The notes under the pieces: generated by a model
The model's input: only the letters and a program-made list of their open reading frames with translations
Told to the model about the DNA's origin: nothing
The model's database searches: none
Origin: JBLNDG01 sp050261415
GTDB taxonomy: Bacteria; Bacillota; Clostridia; Lutisporales; Lutisporaceae
NCBI GenBank assembly: GCA_050261415.1
Contig: JBLNDG010000054.1
Span: 1-34,161 of the forward strand
Reading direction: 5' to 3'
Length of the DNA: 34,161 nt
Position numbers and translations under genes: made by a program
In this document: positions 1 through 8,611 of the stretch, piece by piece
How the letters are laid out: the number at the start of each line of letters is the position of its first letter
Numbering within the stretch: position 1 is the first letter of the stretch

Positions 1-51
1 ACTTTTTTTAGCAATGTATAATACTATTTATATTATTATAGTATGTAATTG

Positions 52-704
52 TTAAAGAGTCTCAATGTCAGTCTCATAATAAGTTACATCTATTGGATTT
101 TCATAGCTGCTGTCATCATAAAAAACAATAGTAGTCATAACGACGTTTGCCCCATAATAATTACTGTAATATTTCCATTGCCACACTTCATAATAATTAT
201 TTGCTGGAATAGTATCTCCCACTGCTCCTAAATATGAATTAAGAGCGAGATAAGCTATGGTTGCGCTAATTAATTTGTATGAATTTTTAAGCGTAGTAGT
301 TAGAATTGCGCTAGGAACTAGGAAAATTGCAGCATCGCAGGTTAATTTAATCATGTTGCTTGAAAGGGTGTTATCAGCATATTTCTTTACAGGCCCTGCA
401 ATTACCGTTGCACCGTCTCCCGGATCAGGAATAAAGCTAGGTGACACCTCACCCGTATCTGAAGAATTTTTATATTGTAGAATCATTTCCCAGAGTTCTT
501 GTTTTATTGATTCGTCGTAATTTCTCTTATATGGACATTTTTATCTTTGCCTATATTTATTGTTATTTCTTTTCCTGCATTCTTACTTTCTTTCGGGTTA
601 ATATTATTGTCGAAACTATTTGCAAATACCTGCATATTCGCACTTGAAAAAGCTAATGCCAAAATGATAAGCATACTTACTATTCGTTTACTCTTATTAT
701 TCAT
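52..704 (-). pseudogene. Secreted protein with signal peptide, broken by a frameshift; possibly bacteriocin-like
   Basis: Two minus-strand reading frames together make one plausible protein of about 215 residues. The first part starts at ATG 704 behind a strong AGGAGA ribosome site and has a classic signal peptide (basic MNNKSKR start, hydrophobic core, cleavage near VFA-NS). It stops at 504-506. The second frame is open from about 543 down to 52 and continues with a charged helix (RNYDESIKQELWEM), a Gly/Pro-rich linker (IPDPGDGATV), two hydrophobic stretches and a Tyr/Trp-rich C-terminus (YYEVWQWKYYSNYYG). One extra A in the A-run at 521-523 would join the frames. The layout resembles secreted antimicrobial proteins of the geobacillin-26 type, but that is a weak impression rather than a match. 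It could be a real pseudogene or a one-base sequence error. Confidence 0.6.
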
Positions 705-715
705 GTTACTATCTC

Positions 716-962
716 CTACTTTTTTTTCATGGTTAAACAAATTCAAAGCGAAGATTATCGATATCGATTGTATTAACCTGTAGAGATAATCGTTCTTTAC
801 TTTGAAAAAGTCTGGTAATGAGATGAACACAAGAAAAAGCACCAATGAAATTGGTCTTCCGATATTTCTCATGGCAGTTTTCTTAAAGAAATTATCGTAT
901 AGCAGGAAAAAGATAAGTACCAACATAGCACTCCATATACTGTTAATATTGAAATAGCCCAT
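716..962 (-). CDS. Small membrane protein upstream of the secreted protein
   Basis: This reading frame starts at ATG 962 behind a GAGGT ribosome site. It encodes a hydrophobic protein with about three membrane segments (residues roughly 9-22, 36-50 and 63-75). As sequenced, the frame has no stop before the signal-peptide start at 704 and reads straight into that gene. If the run of eight A (720-727) had seven, the frame would end at the TAG at 716-718 after 81 residues, inside the ribosome site of the next gene, which is a normal translational-coupling arrangement. I infer that the natural product is this 81-residue protein. It may be a partner (immunity or transport) of the secreted protein, but no family was recognised. 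Confidence 0.5.
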
Positions 963-1030
963 TTGTTAACCTCACTCTCATCACCTTGAATTGGAATAAT
1001 TTACAATATATTACATGTGATACAAATTGA

Positions 1031-1059
1031 ATTTTATACCAAAAAGTACAATTTGTCAA
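1031..1059 (-). promoter_or_regulatory. Sigma-A-like promoter for the 962-52 minus-strand pair
   Basis: On the minus strand a perfect -35 hexamer TTGACA (1054-1059) is followed after exactly 17 bases by TAAAAT (1031-1036), five of six bases of the -10 consensus. It lies about 70 bases upstream of the start at 962, with no other gene between. Seen directly; activity is inferred. Confidence 0.7.
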
Positions 1060-1087
1060 TAACAAGCCATTAATAATCCTATTTTGA

Positions 1088-1312
1088 ACATTAAGTATTC
1101 TGAAATGCTTCTATATTGAGGCTTTTATGCCTATGTACCGAGATGCTATTGACAACGAGTTTATTAGAAAAAGTGTTACACTTTCACGTTGGTTGGAACG
1201 ATTGGCAGAAACTCAAAATATTAATTTCTCCGAAGTACTTCAGGATGCGCTAATGAATAAACCGATTTGGGTCATTACCCGAACCGGTTTTATTTCTGGT
1301 GAACCGCTATAG
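1088..1312 (+). pseudogene. HicB antitoxin C-terminal remnant
   Basis: The frame is open from just after a TGA at 1085 to a TAG at 1310. Its product contains a MPMYRDAIDNEFIRKSVTLS segment and then WLERLAETQNINFSEVLQDAL. This matches the C-terminal ribbon-helix-helix part of HicB-type antitoxins (pattern: KK-x-TLTIP-x-WLN-x-LAE, then INFSQVLQEAL). The N-terminal partial RNase-H-like domain of about 60-70 residues is missing, no ribosome site precedes ATG 1127, and no HicA toxin ORF is present. The last 20 residues (from MNKPIWV) do not look like HicB. I read it as a dead fragment whose 5' part was replaced by the promoter region of the divergent genes. A functional short RHH protein starting at 1127 cannot be excluded. 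Confidence 0.65.
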
Positions 1313-1783
1313 TGTATTGATGATAGTGTCGAGGAGTTGGATTTTTTCGTCCACTTTCTGTATTATCTGCTTCTTATAGTCAATTACCTGTGTAAGCTTT
1401 GTCTTGACAGTCTCAAAATCCTTTGCAGTCCTTGCATCTTTTATTTCTTTCCAAAGGTCATTTTTCATGGTTCTTAAGTTCTTAAGTTCTTCCCTGATTC
1501 CCTTGAGCTCTTCCCTATACGGCTTAATGGCTTCAAGCTTATCCAGGGAGCCTGATTCCTTCAGGTTACTTACAGTTTCCTTGATTGTATCTCTCTTCTG
1601 CAGCACTTGCTCATGGAGACCCTGGTGTTCGGCCCGCAAGTCCTTAAGTTCATCCCTTAATTGTGTAAGCTCGGCCTTAAGATCTTCATTCGGTGATGTG
1701 TTCACCGGCTCCTCTGCAAATACTCCTATAGACATTACACAAAGGAATACGGCCACCAAAGTCAATGATAATAGTTTTTTCAT
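1307..1783 (-). CDS. Secreted coiled-coil protein
   Basis: A 158-residue protein with a signal peptide (MKKLLSLTLVAVFLCVMSIG, cleavage near VFA-EE) and a nearly continuous charged helix rich in Leu, Lys and Glu with heptad spacing from about residue 35 to the end. The start at 1783 is preferred over the ATG two codons upstream (1789) because the AAGGAG site at 1793-1798 is 9 bases from 1783 but only 3 from 1789. It should be exported and form a coiled coil; no enzymatic motif is present. Its 3' end overlaps the end of the HicB remnant by a few bases. Function unknown. Confidence 0.8.
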   Translation of the reverse strand: MKKLLSLTLVAVFLCVMSIGVFAEEPVNTSPNEDLKAELTQLRDELKDLRAEHQGLHEQVLQKRDTIKETVSNLKESGSLDKLEAIKPYREELKGIREELKNLRTMKNDLWKEIKDARTAKDFETVKTKLTQVIDYKKQIIQKVDEKIQLLDTIINTL

Positions 1784-1920
1784 ATTCATACACTCCTTAT
1801 TATTTATTTATGACCGGAATCACGAGCCTGCATACTAAGAATTTTTATCCGGCCAACAACTAAATAATAGCGGGAGCATATGTGAATTTTATGTTCAATT
1901 TGTGGAAAAAGTGTATAAAA

Positions 1921-2268
1921 TTATTTACCACCACACCAGTTCTCCTGCGGCAGTTCAATGATACAGCAGTTTATATCCTTCTCATCTATTTCAAGGTATT
2001 TAGATATGAGCATATTTATTCTCTGCATCAGGGCCTTTTTTATATCAGGACTTTCAGCTGGAAGCATGGTTATTTCTGTAAAGGCAAAGTTGCTGCTTCT
2101 GCTTTCATGAGCACTTCTCAATTGTGGAAGGGATTCATACAGTATAACCTGACCAACCTTCTCATCAATGTTCAAAAGCTCAACTAATGATTTTCTTACT
2201 TCCTTTACAAGGATAGGCTTCTGAAAAGGAAGGATCGTAGATGAAATATGAATTTTAACAATCGGCAT
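1921..2268 (-). CDS. Tautomerase/MIF-like small protein (DUF1904-like)
   Basis: A 115-residue protein beginning MPIVKIHISS, so removal of Met would expose an N-terminal Pro, the catalytic base of the 4-oxalocrotonate tautomerase/MIF superfamily. The order of strand, helix (QKPILVKEVRKSLVELLN), strand (VGQVILYES), strand (FAFTEITML), helix (PDIKKALMQRINMLISKYL) and final strand (NCCIIELP) fits the two beta-alpha-beta repeats of that fold and resembles DUF1904. A GGGAGGTG ribosome site sits 6 bases before ATG 2268. Substrate unknown. It stands alone on the minus strand, divergent from lonB. Fold assignment is by pattern only. Confidence 0.6.
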   Translation of the reverse strand: MPIVKIHISSTILPFQKPILVKEVRKSLVELLNIDEKVGQVILYESLPQLRSAHESRSSNFAFTEITMLPAESPDIKKALMQRINMLISKYLEIDEKDINCCIIELPQENWCGGK

Positions 2269-2514
2269 TTAGGCACCTCCCGTTAATAAATTATATAGAA
2301 TTATTAATCATTATTCAAATCCGAATAAATATATTCATTTGTCCATATGTATAGCATTTGCAGATAGTGCAATTTTTTAAAACAACAGGATAAAAAAAAA
2401 CCGCGAGCAAATAATATTATTGCATGAAGAACTAAAAAAATATTGATATTTCAACGGCTTATCCATATTTGACGCATTATATGGTGTGCATTCAATTTAC
2501 AGAGGGAGGTAGAC

Positions 2515-4230
2515 ATGATGACACAATTGCTACTGCTGATTCAATTCTTTTTTGCGATTGTTATCGGGCTTTATTTTTTGAACCTGTTGAAAGGCCAGCA
2601 GAGTAACAAAATCGCATTGGAAAAGGAATCCCGCAAAGAAATGGAGAAACTGCAAAGATTGAGGGACATTCAGCTAAGCAAGCCATTGTCGGAGATTACA
2701 AGACCGAATGACTTCAGTGAAGTTATAGGACAGGAAAATGGAATAAGGGCTTTGCGAGCAGCGATATGCAGCCCGAATCCGCAGCATGTTATAATATATG
2801 GGCCCCCGGGAGTGGGTAAAACCGCAGCGGCGAGACTGATATTGGAAGAAGCTAAGAAGGTCTTCAATTGCCCCTTTAGGCAGGATGCAAAATTCATTGA
2901 GATAGATGCAACAACGGTGAGATTCGATGAAAGAGGTATAGCTGACCCTCTTATTGGATCTGTCCATGATCCGATATATCAGGGAGCGGGAGCAATGGGA
3001 GTAGCAGGGATCCCACAGCCCAAAATAGGTGCTGTAACTAAAGCTCACGGCGGAATATTGTTCATAGATGAAATTGGGGAGCTTCATCCCATACAAATGA
3101 ACAAACTGCTTAAAATACTTGAAGACCGGAAGGTTTACCTTGAAAGCGCATATTATAGTTCTGAGGATACCAATATACCGTTCCATATACATGACATCTT
3201 TCAAAATGGTTTACCTGCAGATTTCAGGTTGATTGGGGCTACAACGAGGGGGCCTGAATCAATCCCTCCGGCTTTGAGGTCGAGATGCCTGGAGATATAC
3301 TTCAGAGCTTTGACTCCGGATGAAATCAAAACCGTTTCTGAAAATGCCCTTAAAAAGATTAAGTTTGACAGGGAGGAAGGGGTGCCGGACCTTATTGCCA
3401 AGTATGCAACCAATGGCAGGGAAGCTGTTAATATAATACAAACGGCAGTGGGCGTAAATATCAACGAGAACAGAAACAAAGTGACAATTGGGGATATCGA
3501 GTGGGTGTTGAATAATGGACAGTACAGCCCAAGGCCCGAGAGAAAGGTTAATGATGAACCCCAGGTGGGCTACGTAAACGGCTTGGCAGTGTATGGCCCT
3601 AATATGGGGACCCTTCTTGAAATAGAAGCAACTGCAAACAGCGTACCAAAAGGGACCGGACGGGTAATGGTCACAGGAATAGTGGAGGAAGAGGAAATAG
3701 GTTCAAAAGACGGCAGGACGATTAAAAGAAAGAGCATGGCCAGAGGATCCATAGATAATGTGCTGACAGTAATTAAAAAATACCTGAGCATTGATCCGGA
3801 GGACTATGACATACATCTGAACTTTCCGGGCGGCACACCGATAGACGGACCATCTGCAGGTATCACTATAGCTGTTGCTATTTATTCTGCAATTACAAAT
3901 ACTCTGGTCGACAACAAGGTGACAATGACGGGGGAAATATCCATTAGAGGCAAGGTCAAGGCTGTCGGAGGGATTATAGCAAAGGTTGAGGCAGCAAAGA
4001 ATGCCGGCGCCAGTAAAGTTGTGATACCAAAGGAAAACTGGCAGGAGATATTCAAGTCCTTTGATATTGAAGTAATACCTGTGGAAAATATAATGGAGGC
4101 TGTGGATATTGCTTCTATCAGACAGAATGAATTTAAGCCGTTAGTGGCTCAACCTGTTGAGAGGGGAATATTGACTGCTAAAGCAGTGAACAGTGCTGTC
4201 CAGGTACATGTTATGGGTGATGCGAAATAA
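2515..4230 (+). CDS. lonB: LonB, membrane-anchored ATP-dependent protease
   Basis: A 571-residue AAA+ serine protease of the LonB type. Residues 4-26 are an N-terminal membrane anchor. Walker A GPPGVGKT is at 96-103 and Walker B ILFIDE near 181-186. The C-terminal Lon protease domain has the catalytic Ser in DGPSAG (Ser447) and Lys490 in GGIIAKVEAA. The 43-residue spacing equals that of E. coli Lon (S679/K722). It lacks the long N-terminal substrate domain of LonA, as LonB does. In Bacillus subtilis LonB acts in the forespore. The start lies behind GGGAGGT; ATG 2518 is also possible. It is followed by lonA and ysxC, the order known from Bacillus and Clostridia. No good sigma-A promoter precedes it. 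Confidence 0.95.
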   Translation: MMTQLLLLIQFFFAIVIGLYFLNLLKGQQSNKIALEKESRKEMEKLQRLRDIQLSKPLSEITRPNDFSEVIGQENGIRALRAAICSPNPQHVIIYGPPGVGKTAAARLILEEAKKVFNCPFRQDAKFIEIDATTVRFDERGIADPLIGSVHDPIYQGAGAMGVAGIPQPKIGAVTKAHGGILFIDEIGELHPIQMNKLLKILEDRKVYLESAYYSSEDTNIPFHIHDIFQNGLPADFRLIGATTRGPESIPPALRSRCLEIYFRALTPDEIKTVSENALKKIKFDREEGVPDLIAKYATNGREAVNIIQTAVGVNINENRNKVTIGDIEWVLNNGQYSPRPERKVNDEPQVGYVNGLAVYGPNMGTLLEIEATANSVPKGTGRVMVTGIVEEEEIGSKDGRTIKRKSMARGSIDNVLTVIKKYLSIDPEDYDIHLNFPGGTPIDGPSAGITIAVAIYSAITNTLVDNKVTMTGEISIRGKVKAVGGIIAKVEAAKNAGASKVVIPKENWQEIFKSFDIEVIPVENIMEAVDIASIRQNEFKPLVAQPVERGILTAKAVNSAVQVHVMGDAK

Positions 4231-4239
4231 AAAGAGAGG

Positions 4240-4268
4240 TTGATAATTTATTTCCATAAAGATATAAT
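4240..4268 (+). promoter_or_regulatory. Sigma-A-like promoter for lonA
   Basis: TTGATA (4240-4245) and a perfect TATAAT (4263-4268) are separated by exactly 17 bases in the short lonB-lonA gap. The expected transcription start near 4275 leaves a short leader before the lonA start at 4308. This would let lonA be expressed independently of lonB. Confidence 0.75.
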
Positions 4269-4307
4269 AAATTAGACCAAGGAATGACATGCACAGGAGT
4301 TGATAAT

Positions 4308-6653
4308 ATGCAAACAAAAAAAGATAATATCAAAAAGCTGCCATTACTGCCTCTAAGGGGGCTTAGCATTTTTCCATATATGGTTCTGCACTTCGATGTA
4401 GGAAGGGAAAAATCAATAAGAGCATTGGAAGAAGCGATGATAAACGACCAATTGATTTTTCTGGTAACTCAGAAGGATGCACATATTGACCTGCCCACAC
4501 CGGAGGATTTTTATGAAGTGGGAACCATTTCAAAGATCAAGCAGTTGCTAAAGCTTCCGGGGGACACGATAAGGGTATTGGTTGAGGGGGTTAACAGAGC
4601 TGAAGTAAACGAGATCATTTCTGATGAGGCATATTTTTTGGTTGAAGTAACGGAGCACGAAGAAGATAACAAGGGCAAGGGGGATTTGGAGATAGAGGCA
4701 CTGAAGAGGAGTGTGCTCTCTGTTTTTGATGAGTATATTAAGGCAAACCCGAAGGTTGCACCGGAGACCTTAATCACTGTATCAGATATAGATGACGTAT
4801 CCAGGTTTGCAGATGTTATTGCATCCAACCTGACGATTAAAATCGAAGAAAAGCAGGAAATACTTACTCTCTTTGACATAAAGGAAAGAATGGAAAAAAT
4901 ATACGAGATTCTGTCCAGAGAGCTTGAAATACTTGAGATAGAAAGAAAGATTAACTCCAGGGTCAGAAAGCAGATAGACAAGTCTCAGAAGGAATACTAC
5001 CTTAGAGAACAGCTCAAGGCCATACAAAAGGAACTGGGGGAAAAAGAAGGGCACGCCGAGGACATAGACATGTACAGGGAAAAGCTTTCAAAGTTGGAAG
5101 TGCCTGAGGAAGTAAAAGAAAAGGTTGAAAAAGAACTAGACAGACTATCAAAAATCTCAATAGGATCTCCTGAGGTAGGTGTATCAAAGACATATCTGGA
5201 TTGGATTTTTGATCTGCCTTGGAATACGGAAACAAAAGATAATCTTGATATAAAAAATGCAAGAAAAGTGCTTGATGAAGACCATTTCGGATTAAAGAAG
5301 GTAAAGGAAAGAGTACTTGAGTATCTTGCCATAAGGCAGCTGTCAAACAACATGAAAGGCCCGATACTATGCCTTATAGGACCTCCGGGAGTAGGAAAGA
5401 CATCGATTGCCAAATCTATTGCAAGAGCTATGGGCAGGAAGTTTGTAAGGATGTCCTTGGGAGGAGTAAGGGACGAAGCCGAAATAAGGGGACATAGGAG
5501 AACCTATATAGGTGCAATACCCGGCAGGATAATTTATTCAATAAAGCAGGCCGGTACAAAAAACCCGCTGTTCCTTTTTGATGAAATCGACAAGTTGGCA
5601 AGTGATTTTAGGGGAGATCCTGCTGCTGCTCTGCTGGAGGTACTTGATGCAGAACAGAACAAGGATTTCAGAGACCACTACCTTGAACTGCCTTTTGATC
5701 TTTCAAAGGTTATGTTTATTACAACTGCAAATTCAATAGATACCATACCGGCTCCGCTGCTGGACAGGATGGAAGTAATCCATATATCAGGTTATACAGA
5801 GGATGAAAAGGTAAGTATAGCAGAAGCATATCTTGTACCAAAGCAGTTGAGGGAACACTCATTGAAGAAGGAAAACGTCGTTATATCAGAAACGGCTTTG
5901 AGAGCGATAATAAACGGTTACACCAGGGAGTCCGGAGTAAGAAACCTGGAAAGAGAGATTGCCAATGTTATAAGGAAGAGCGCAACTCAAATTGTAGAAC
6001 ACAATAAAAAGAAAATCCGGATTACCCCGCTGAATTTGAAGAAGTATCTTGGCATAGCCAGATTCAGATTTGACAAAGTAAACCCGAGAAATGAAATAGG
6101 TGTTGTGACAGGTCTTGCTTGGACGCCTGTAGGTGGAGATACATTGTTTATTGAAGTATCTGTGATGCCTGGCACAGGAAAACTGGAGCTCACGGGCCAA
6201 TTAGGGGATGTTATGAAGGAATCCGCCAGGGCTGGCTTGAGTTATATACGTTCCAAGTGTGACGAGTTAGGCATTGATAAAGAATTTACCAAGAATCTTG
6301 ATATACACATACATGTTCCCGAAGGAGCAACCCCCAAGGACGGTCCTTCGGCCGGAATAACCATGACCACCGCACTTGTTTCTGCGCTGATCAGGAAACC
6401 GGTATACAGGGAAGTGGCAATGACAGGAGAGGTCACTTTAAGAGGGAGGGTCCTCCCGATTGGAGGGCTTAAAGAAAAGGTGCTCGCAGCAAAAAGGGCA
6501 GGGATAAAGAAAATCCTTCTACCCTATGAGAATGAAAAGGACCTTGAGGAGATACCGGATAATGTCAGAAGAAATATGGAGTTTGTCCTTGTAAGCGAAA
6601 TGGATGAAGTTTTGGCCCATGCATTGGTAAAGGATGAAAAACATGATAGTTAA
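4308..6653 (+). CDS. lonA: LonA, ATP-dependent cytosolic protease
   Basis: A 781-residue Lon protease of full family length. The N-terminal LON substrate domain starts at KLPLLPLRGLSIFP, followed by the coiled-coil region (about 190-270). Walker A GPPGVGKT is at 358-365, Walker B LFLFDEIDK follows, and the protease domain has Ser681 in DGPSAG and Lys724 in GGLKEKVLAA (43 residues apart, as in E. coli). It degrades damaged and regulatory proteins in the cytosol. ATG 4308 is chosen because AGGAG (4295-4299) lies 8 bases upstream; the in-frame ATG at 4284 has no ribosome site. It has its own promoter at 4240-4268 and its 3' end overlaps the ysxC start, so the two are translationally coupled. Confidence 0.96.
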   Translation: MQTKKDNIKKLPLLPLRGLSIFPYMVLHFDVGREKSIRALEEAMINDQLIFLVTQKDAHIDLPTPEDFYEVGTISKIKQLLKLPGDTIRVLVEGVNRAEVNEIISDEAYFLVEVTEHEEDNKGKGDLEIEALKRSVLSVFDEYIKANPKVAPETLITVSDIDDVSRFADVIASNLTIKIEEKQEILTLFDIKERMEKIYEILSRELEILEIERKINSRVRKQIDKSQKEYYLREQLKAIQKELGEKEGHAEDIDMYREKLSKLEVPEEVKEKVEKELDRLSKISIGSPEVGVSKTYLDWIFDLPWNTETKDNLDIKNARKVLDEDHFGLKKVKERVLEYLAIRQLSNNMKGPILCLIGPPGVGKTSIAKSIARAMGRKFVRMSLGGVRDEAEIRGHRRTYIGAIPGRIIYSIKQAGTKNPLFLFDEIDKLASDFRGDPAAALLEVLDAEQNKDFRDHYLELPFDLSKVMFITTANSIDTIPAPLLDRMEVIHISGYTEDEKVSIAEAYLVPKQLREHSLKKENVVISETALRAIINGYTRESGVRNLEREIANVIRKSATQIVEHNKKKIRITPLNLKKYLGIARFRFDKVNPRNEIGVVTGLAWTPVGGDTLFIEVSVMPGTGKLELTGQLGDVMKESARAGLSYIRSKCDELGIDKEFTKNLDIHIHVPEGATPKDGPSAGITMTTALVSALIRKPVYREVAMTGEVTLRGRVLPIGGLKEKVLAAKRAGIKKILLPYENEKDLEEIPDNVRRNMEFVLVSEMDEVLAHALVKDEKHDS

Positions 6654-7224
6654 GACATGTGAATTCTTAAAGAGTGCGGTATTAAAAAGTCAGTATCCTG
6701 ATCTTAATCTGCCGGAAATCGCTTTTTCCGGCAGATCCAATGTTGGGAAGTCTTCCCTGATAAATTCACTGCTTAATAGAAAGAACCTGGTGAAGGTCAG
6801 TTCTAACCCGGGAAAGACAAGAACCATAAACTTTTTTCTGGTAAATGAATGTTACGTAATGGTGGACTTGCCCGGGTACGGGTATGCCGCGGTTTCTAAA
6901 AGTGAAAAGCAGGCGTGGGGCAAGATGATAGAGGATTACCTGAAATATAGAGAGAACCTGAAAAACGTTGTACTTCTTGTAGATATCCGGCACAAACCAA
7001 CCGCAGATGATAAGCTCATGTATGATTTTATAAAATATTACAGGGAAGCTGTTATTATTGCAGCAACAAAGCTCGATAAAATAGCAAAGTCATCTGTGAG
7101 CAAAAACTTAAATATAATAAAACAGACGTTGGAAGTCGATGATAAGGATATAATAATTCCTTACTCTTCCCAGAACCATGCAGGCAGGGAGGAGCTGTGG
7201 GAGGTATTGACTCAGGGGTTATAG
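6643..7224 (+). CDS. ysxC: YsxC/EngB ribosome-assembly GTPase
   Basis: A 193-residue GTP-binding protein of the EngB/YihA/YsxC family, needed for late assembly of the 50S subunit. G1 is GRSNVGKSS, the G2 Thr is in GKTRTINFF, G3 is DLPGYG, G4 is TKLDKI and the G5-like element is PYSSQ near the C-terminus. ATG 6643 is preferred to 6634 because an AAAGGA site lies at proper distance, and the family usually begins just before the strand leading to G1. It overlaps the lonA stop by 11 bases, as in many Firmicutes. Confidence 0.94.
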   Translation: MIVKTCEFLKSAVLKSQYPDLNLPEIAFSGRSNVGKSSLINSLLNRKNLVKVSSNPGKTRTINFFLVNECYVMVDLPGYGYAAVSKSEKQAWGKMIEDYLKYRENLKNVVLLVDIRHKPTADDKLMYDFIKYYREAVIIAATKLDKIAKSSVSKNLNIIKQTLEVDDKDIIIPYSSQNHAGREELWEVLTQGL

Positions 7225-7248
7225 CACATGTAGATTGGGGGTCTGGGG

Positions 7249-7950
7249 TTGGTATATTATGAGACTTTTGTTATGCTTTTTACTTTTTTACTGATTAATG
7301 CTCCTGTTTTTTTAGCTCTTAATAGATATATATTCGGAAGTCTTAATATTTACAAAAAGTTGATTTTTGCTGTGGTATACTGGGTACCCGCGTTATTTAC
7401 ACAGCAGCTTATGCCTTTTTTGGGAGTTATAGTTTTATTAATATGGCATCACAGCAAAGAAGGTAATGATATTGGAATCAGGGATTTTAACCCTTGGCTT
7501 ACCAGTTTCAGAGATATTGCTATCGTTGCAGTTTGGGCTGCAATATTTAAAATCCTCATAAGCCAACTGAACAAACTGTATGTTTATGCTCTGGCAGTCT
7601 TTCTAAAGTATGAAGCAGTCCCCCAGGATATAGTAGGAGAGTTTAACAGAGGCGAATTATACTATAAGGTTATGCTTTTTATATTGGTTGTCATACTTGC
7701 TCCTTTTGTGGAGGAATATATATTTAGATATTATATATACGATAAGGTTCTGCTTCCCCAAATGCCAGCAGCAGCTGCAGCGCTCATATCTACATTGCTT
7801 TTTACGCTGTTGCATTACAACATTTCCGGAATTCCGACATTTTTCGGCCTTGGGCTCTTTTGTACGTTTATGTATGAAAAGAAAGGCTATTACGGGGCAG
7901 TGACTACACATATGGTATCAAATCTGATGACAGCGATTTTGCTGATTTAG
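7249..7950 (+). CDS. CPBP-family intramembrane metalloprotease
   Basis: A 233-residue protein with about six to seven hydrophobic segments. It has the conserved motifs of the CPBP (CAAX protease and bacteriocin-processing, Abi) family: EEYIFR near residue 155 (EExxxR), the first His in LLHYN and the second in THMVSNL. These form the intramembrane metal site. Such proteins cleave prenylated or small membrane substrates or act in bacteriocin self-immunity; the substrate here is unknown. The likely start is TTG 7249, 7 bases after a G-run; an in-frame TAG at 7231 limits upstream extension and the first ATG (residue 9) has no ribosome site. It follows ysxC by 24 bases and is probably in the same transcript. 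Confidence 0.85.
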   Translation: MVYYETFVMLFTFLLINAPVFLALNRYIFGSLNIYKKLIFAVVYWVPALFTQQLMPFLGVIVLLIWHHSKEGNDIGIRDFNPWLTSFRDIAIVAVWAAIFKILISQLNKLYVYALAVFLKYEAVPQDIVGEFNRGELYYKVMLFILVVILAPFVEEYIFRYYIYDKVLLPQMPAAAAALISTLLFTLLHYNISGIPTFFGLGLFCTFMYEKKGYYGAVTTHMVSNLMTAILLI

Positions 7951-8023
7951 AAAATTATTATATACCAGTGTCTTAAACGCTTTGTTTACATTAGAGCATT
8001 ACTTTTGAAAGGGTAGGTGCTAT

Positions 8024-8404
8024 ATGGAGCGGGATTTTCATACAATACTCTTAGATGCATTGACTGAAGCAATTGTAAAAAAATCCGTAGTAACGGTAAA
8101 AAACAGCGAAAATAACAGTATAGTGGTGATAACCGTTACTGAAGATGAAATAATTATCTCACTAAGCAAGGTTCCGACTATGATGAATGACATAGTTGCG
8201 GCGGTATCCGATTGTCTGGGCAGGAAACCCGATATGATTTACAACAGGATCAGCGTTTTGAAAGAGGACTTTATTATATATTACATGGTATGGCTATGCA
8301 GCAGTGAGGGCAAAGCCTTTGTAGAAAAAGAGTTTTCGACGCCGCAGAACAGGATAACCTATATGAGCCAGAAGGCGCTTTCAATGTTGGAATCAATGAA
8401 CTGA
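8024..8404 (+). CDS. Conserved-looking cytosolic protein of unknown function
   Basis: A 126-residue protein without signal peptide or membrane segment. The N-terminal half alternates strands (SVVTVKN, SIVVITVTEDEIIISLS) and the C-terminal half is helical (VAAVSDCLGRKPDMIYNRISV, then AFVEKEF and SQKALSMLESM). No family was recognised. The start is supported by AGGTG just upstream. It lies alone between the CPBP protease and a glycosyltransferase and ends before a weak terminator-like hairpin. Codon use and composition look like the neighbours. Confidence 0.7.
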   Translation: MERDFHTILLDALTEAIVKKSVVTVKNSENNSIVVITVTEDEIIISLSKVPTMMNDIVAAVSDCLGRKPDMIYNRISVLKEDFIIYYMVWLCSSEGKAFVEKEFSTPQNRITYMSQKALSMLESMN

Positions 8405-8434
8405 TGCAGGTATCTGCAATAGTATGTTTTTGGG

Positions 8435-8455
8435 CAGGCAAATTGCATTTGCCTG
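8435..8455 (+). terminator. Terminator-like hairpin after the 8024 gene
   Basis: A perfect 8-bp stem CAGGCAAA/TTTGCCTG with a 5-base loop, followed by TTTAATATT. The T-run is weak, so termination is probable but not certain. Confidence 0.5.
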
Positions 8456-8611
8456 TTTAATATTATATATTTGCAAATATGTGAAATAATAAGATTATTG
8501 GTGAGCGGAAAAATTAGAGCATTAGCGATAAAATTAAAGCATACGTACAAATTAGGTAGTTATTACCGCATAATACAAGCATAATACGATAGCCGGAGGA
8601 ATAAAAAACAT

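Noticed and set aside
1103..1126. Apparent inverted copy of the 8666/8760 repeat (AATGCTTCTATATTGAGGC)
   Set aside because: It is part of the HicB-like coding frame (CFYIEAFMPMYR), so the similarity is probably coincidental.
2424..2470. Possible sigma-G or sigma-F promoter for lonB (GCATG near 2422 and CATATTT at 2464)
   Set aside because: The -10-like element fits, but no matching -35 box lies at the required distance. The two elements do not pair with correct spacing.
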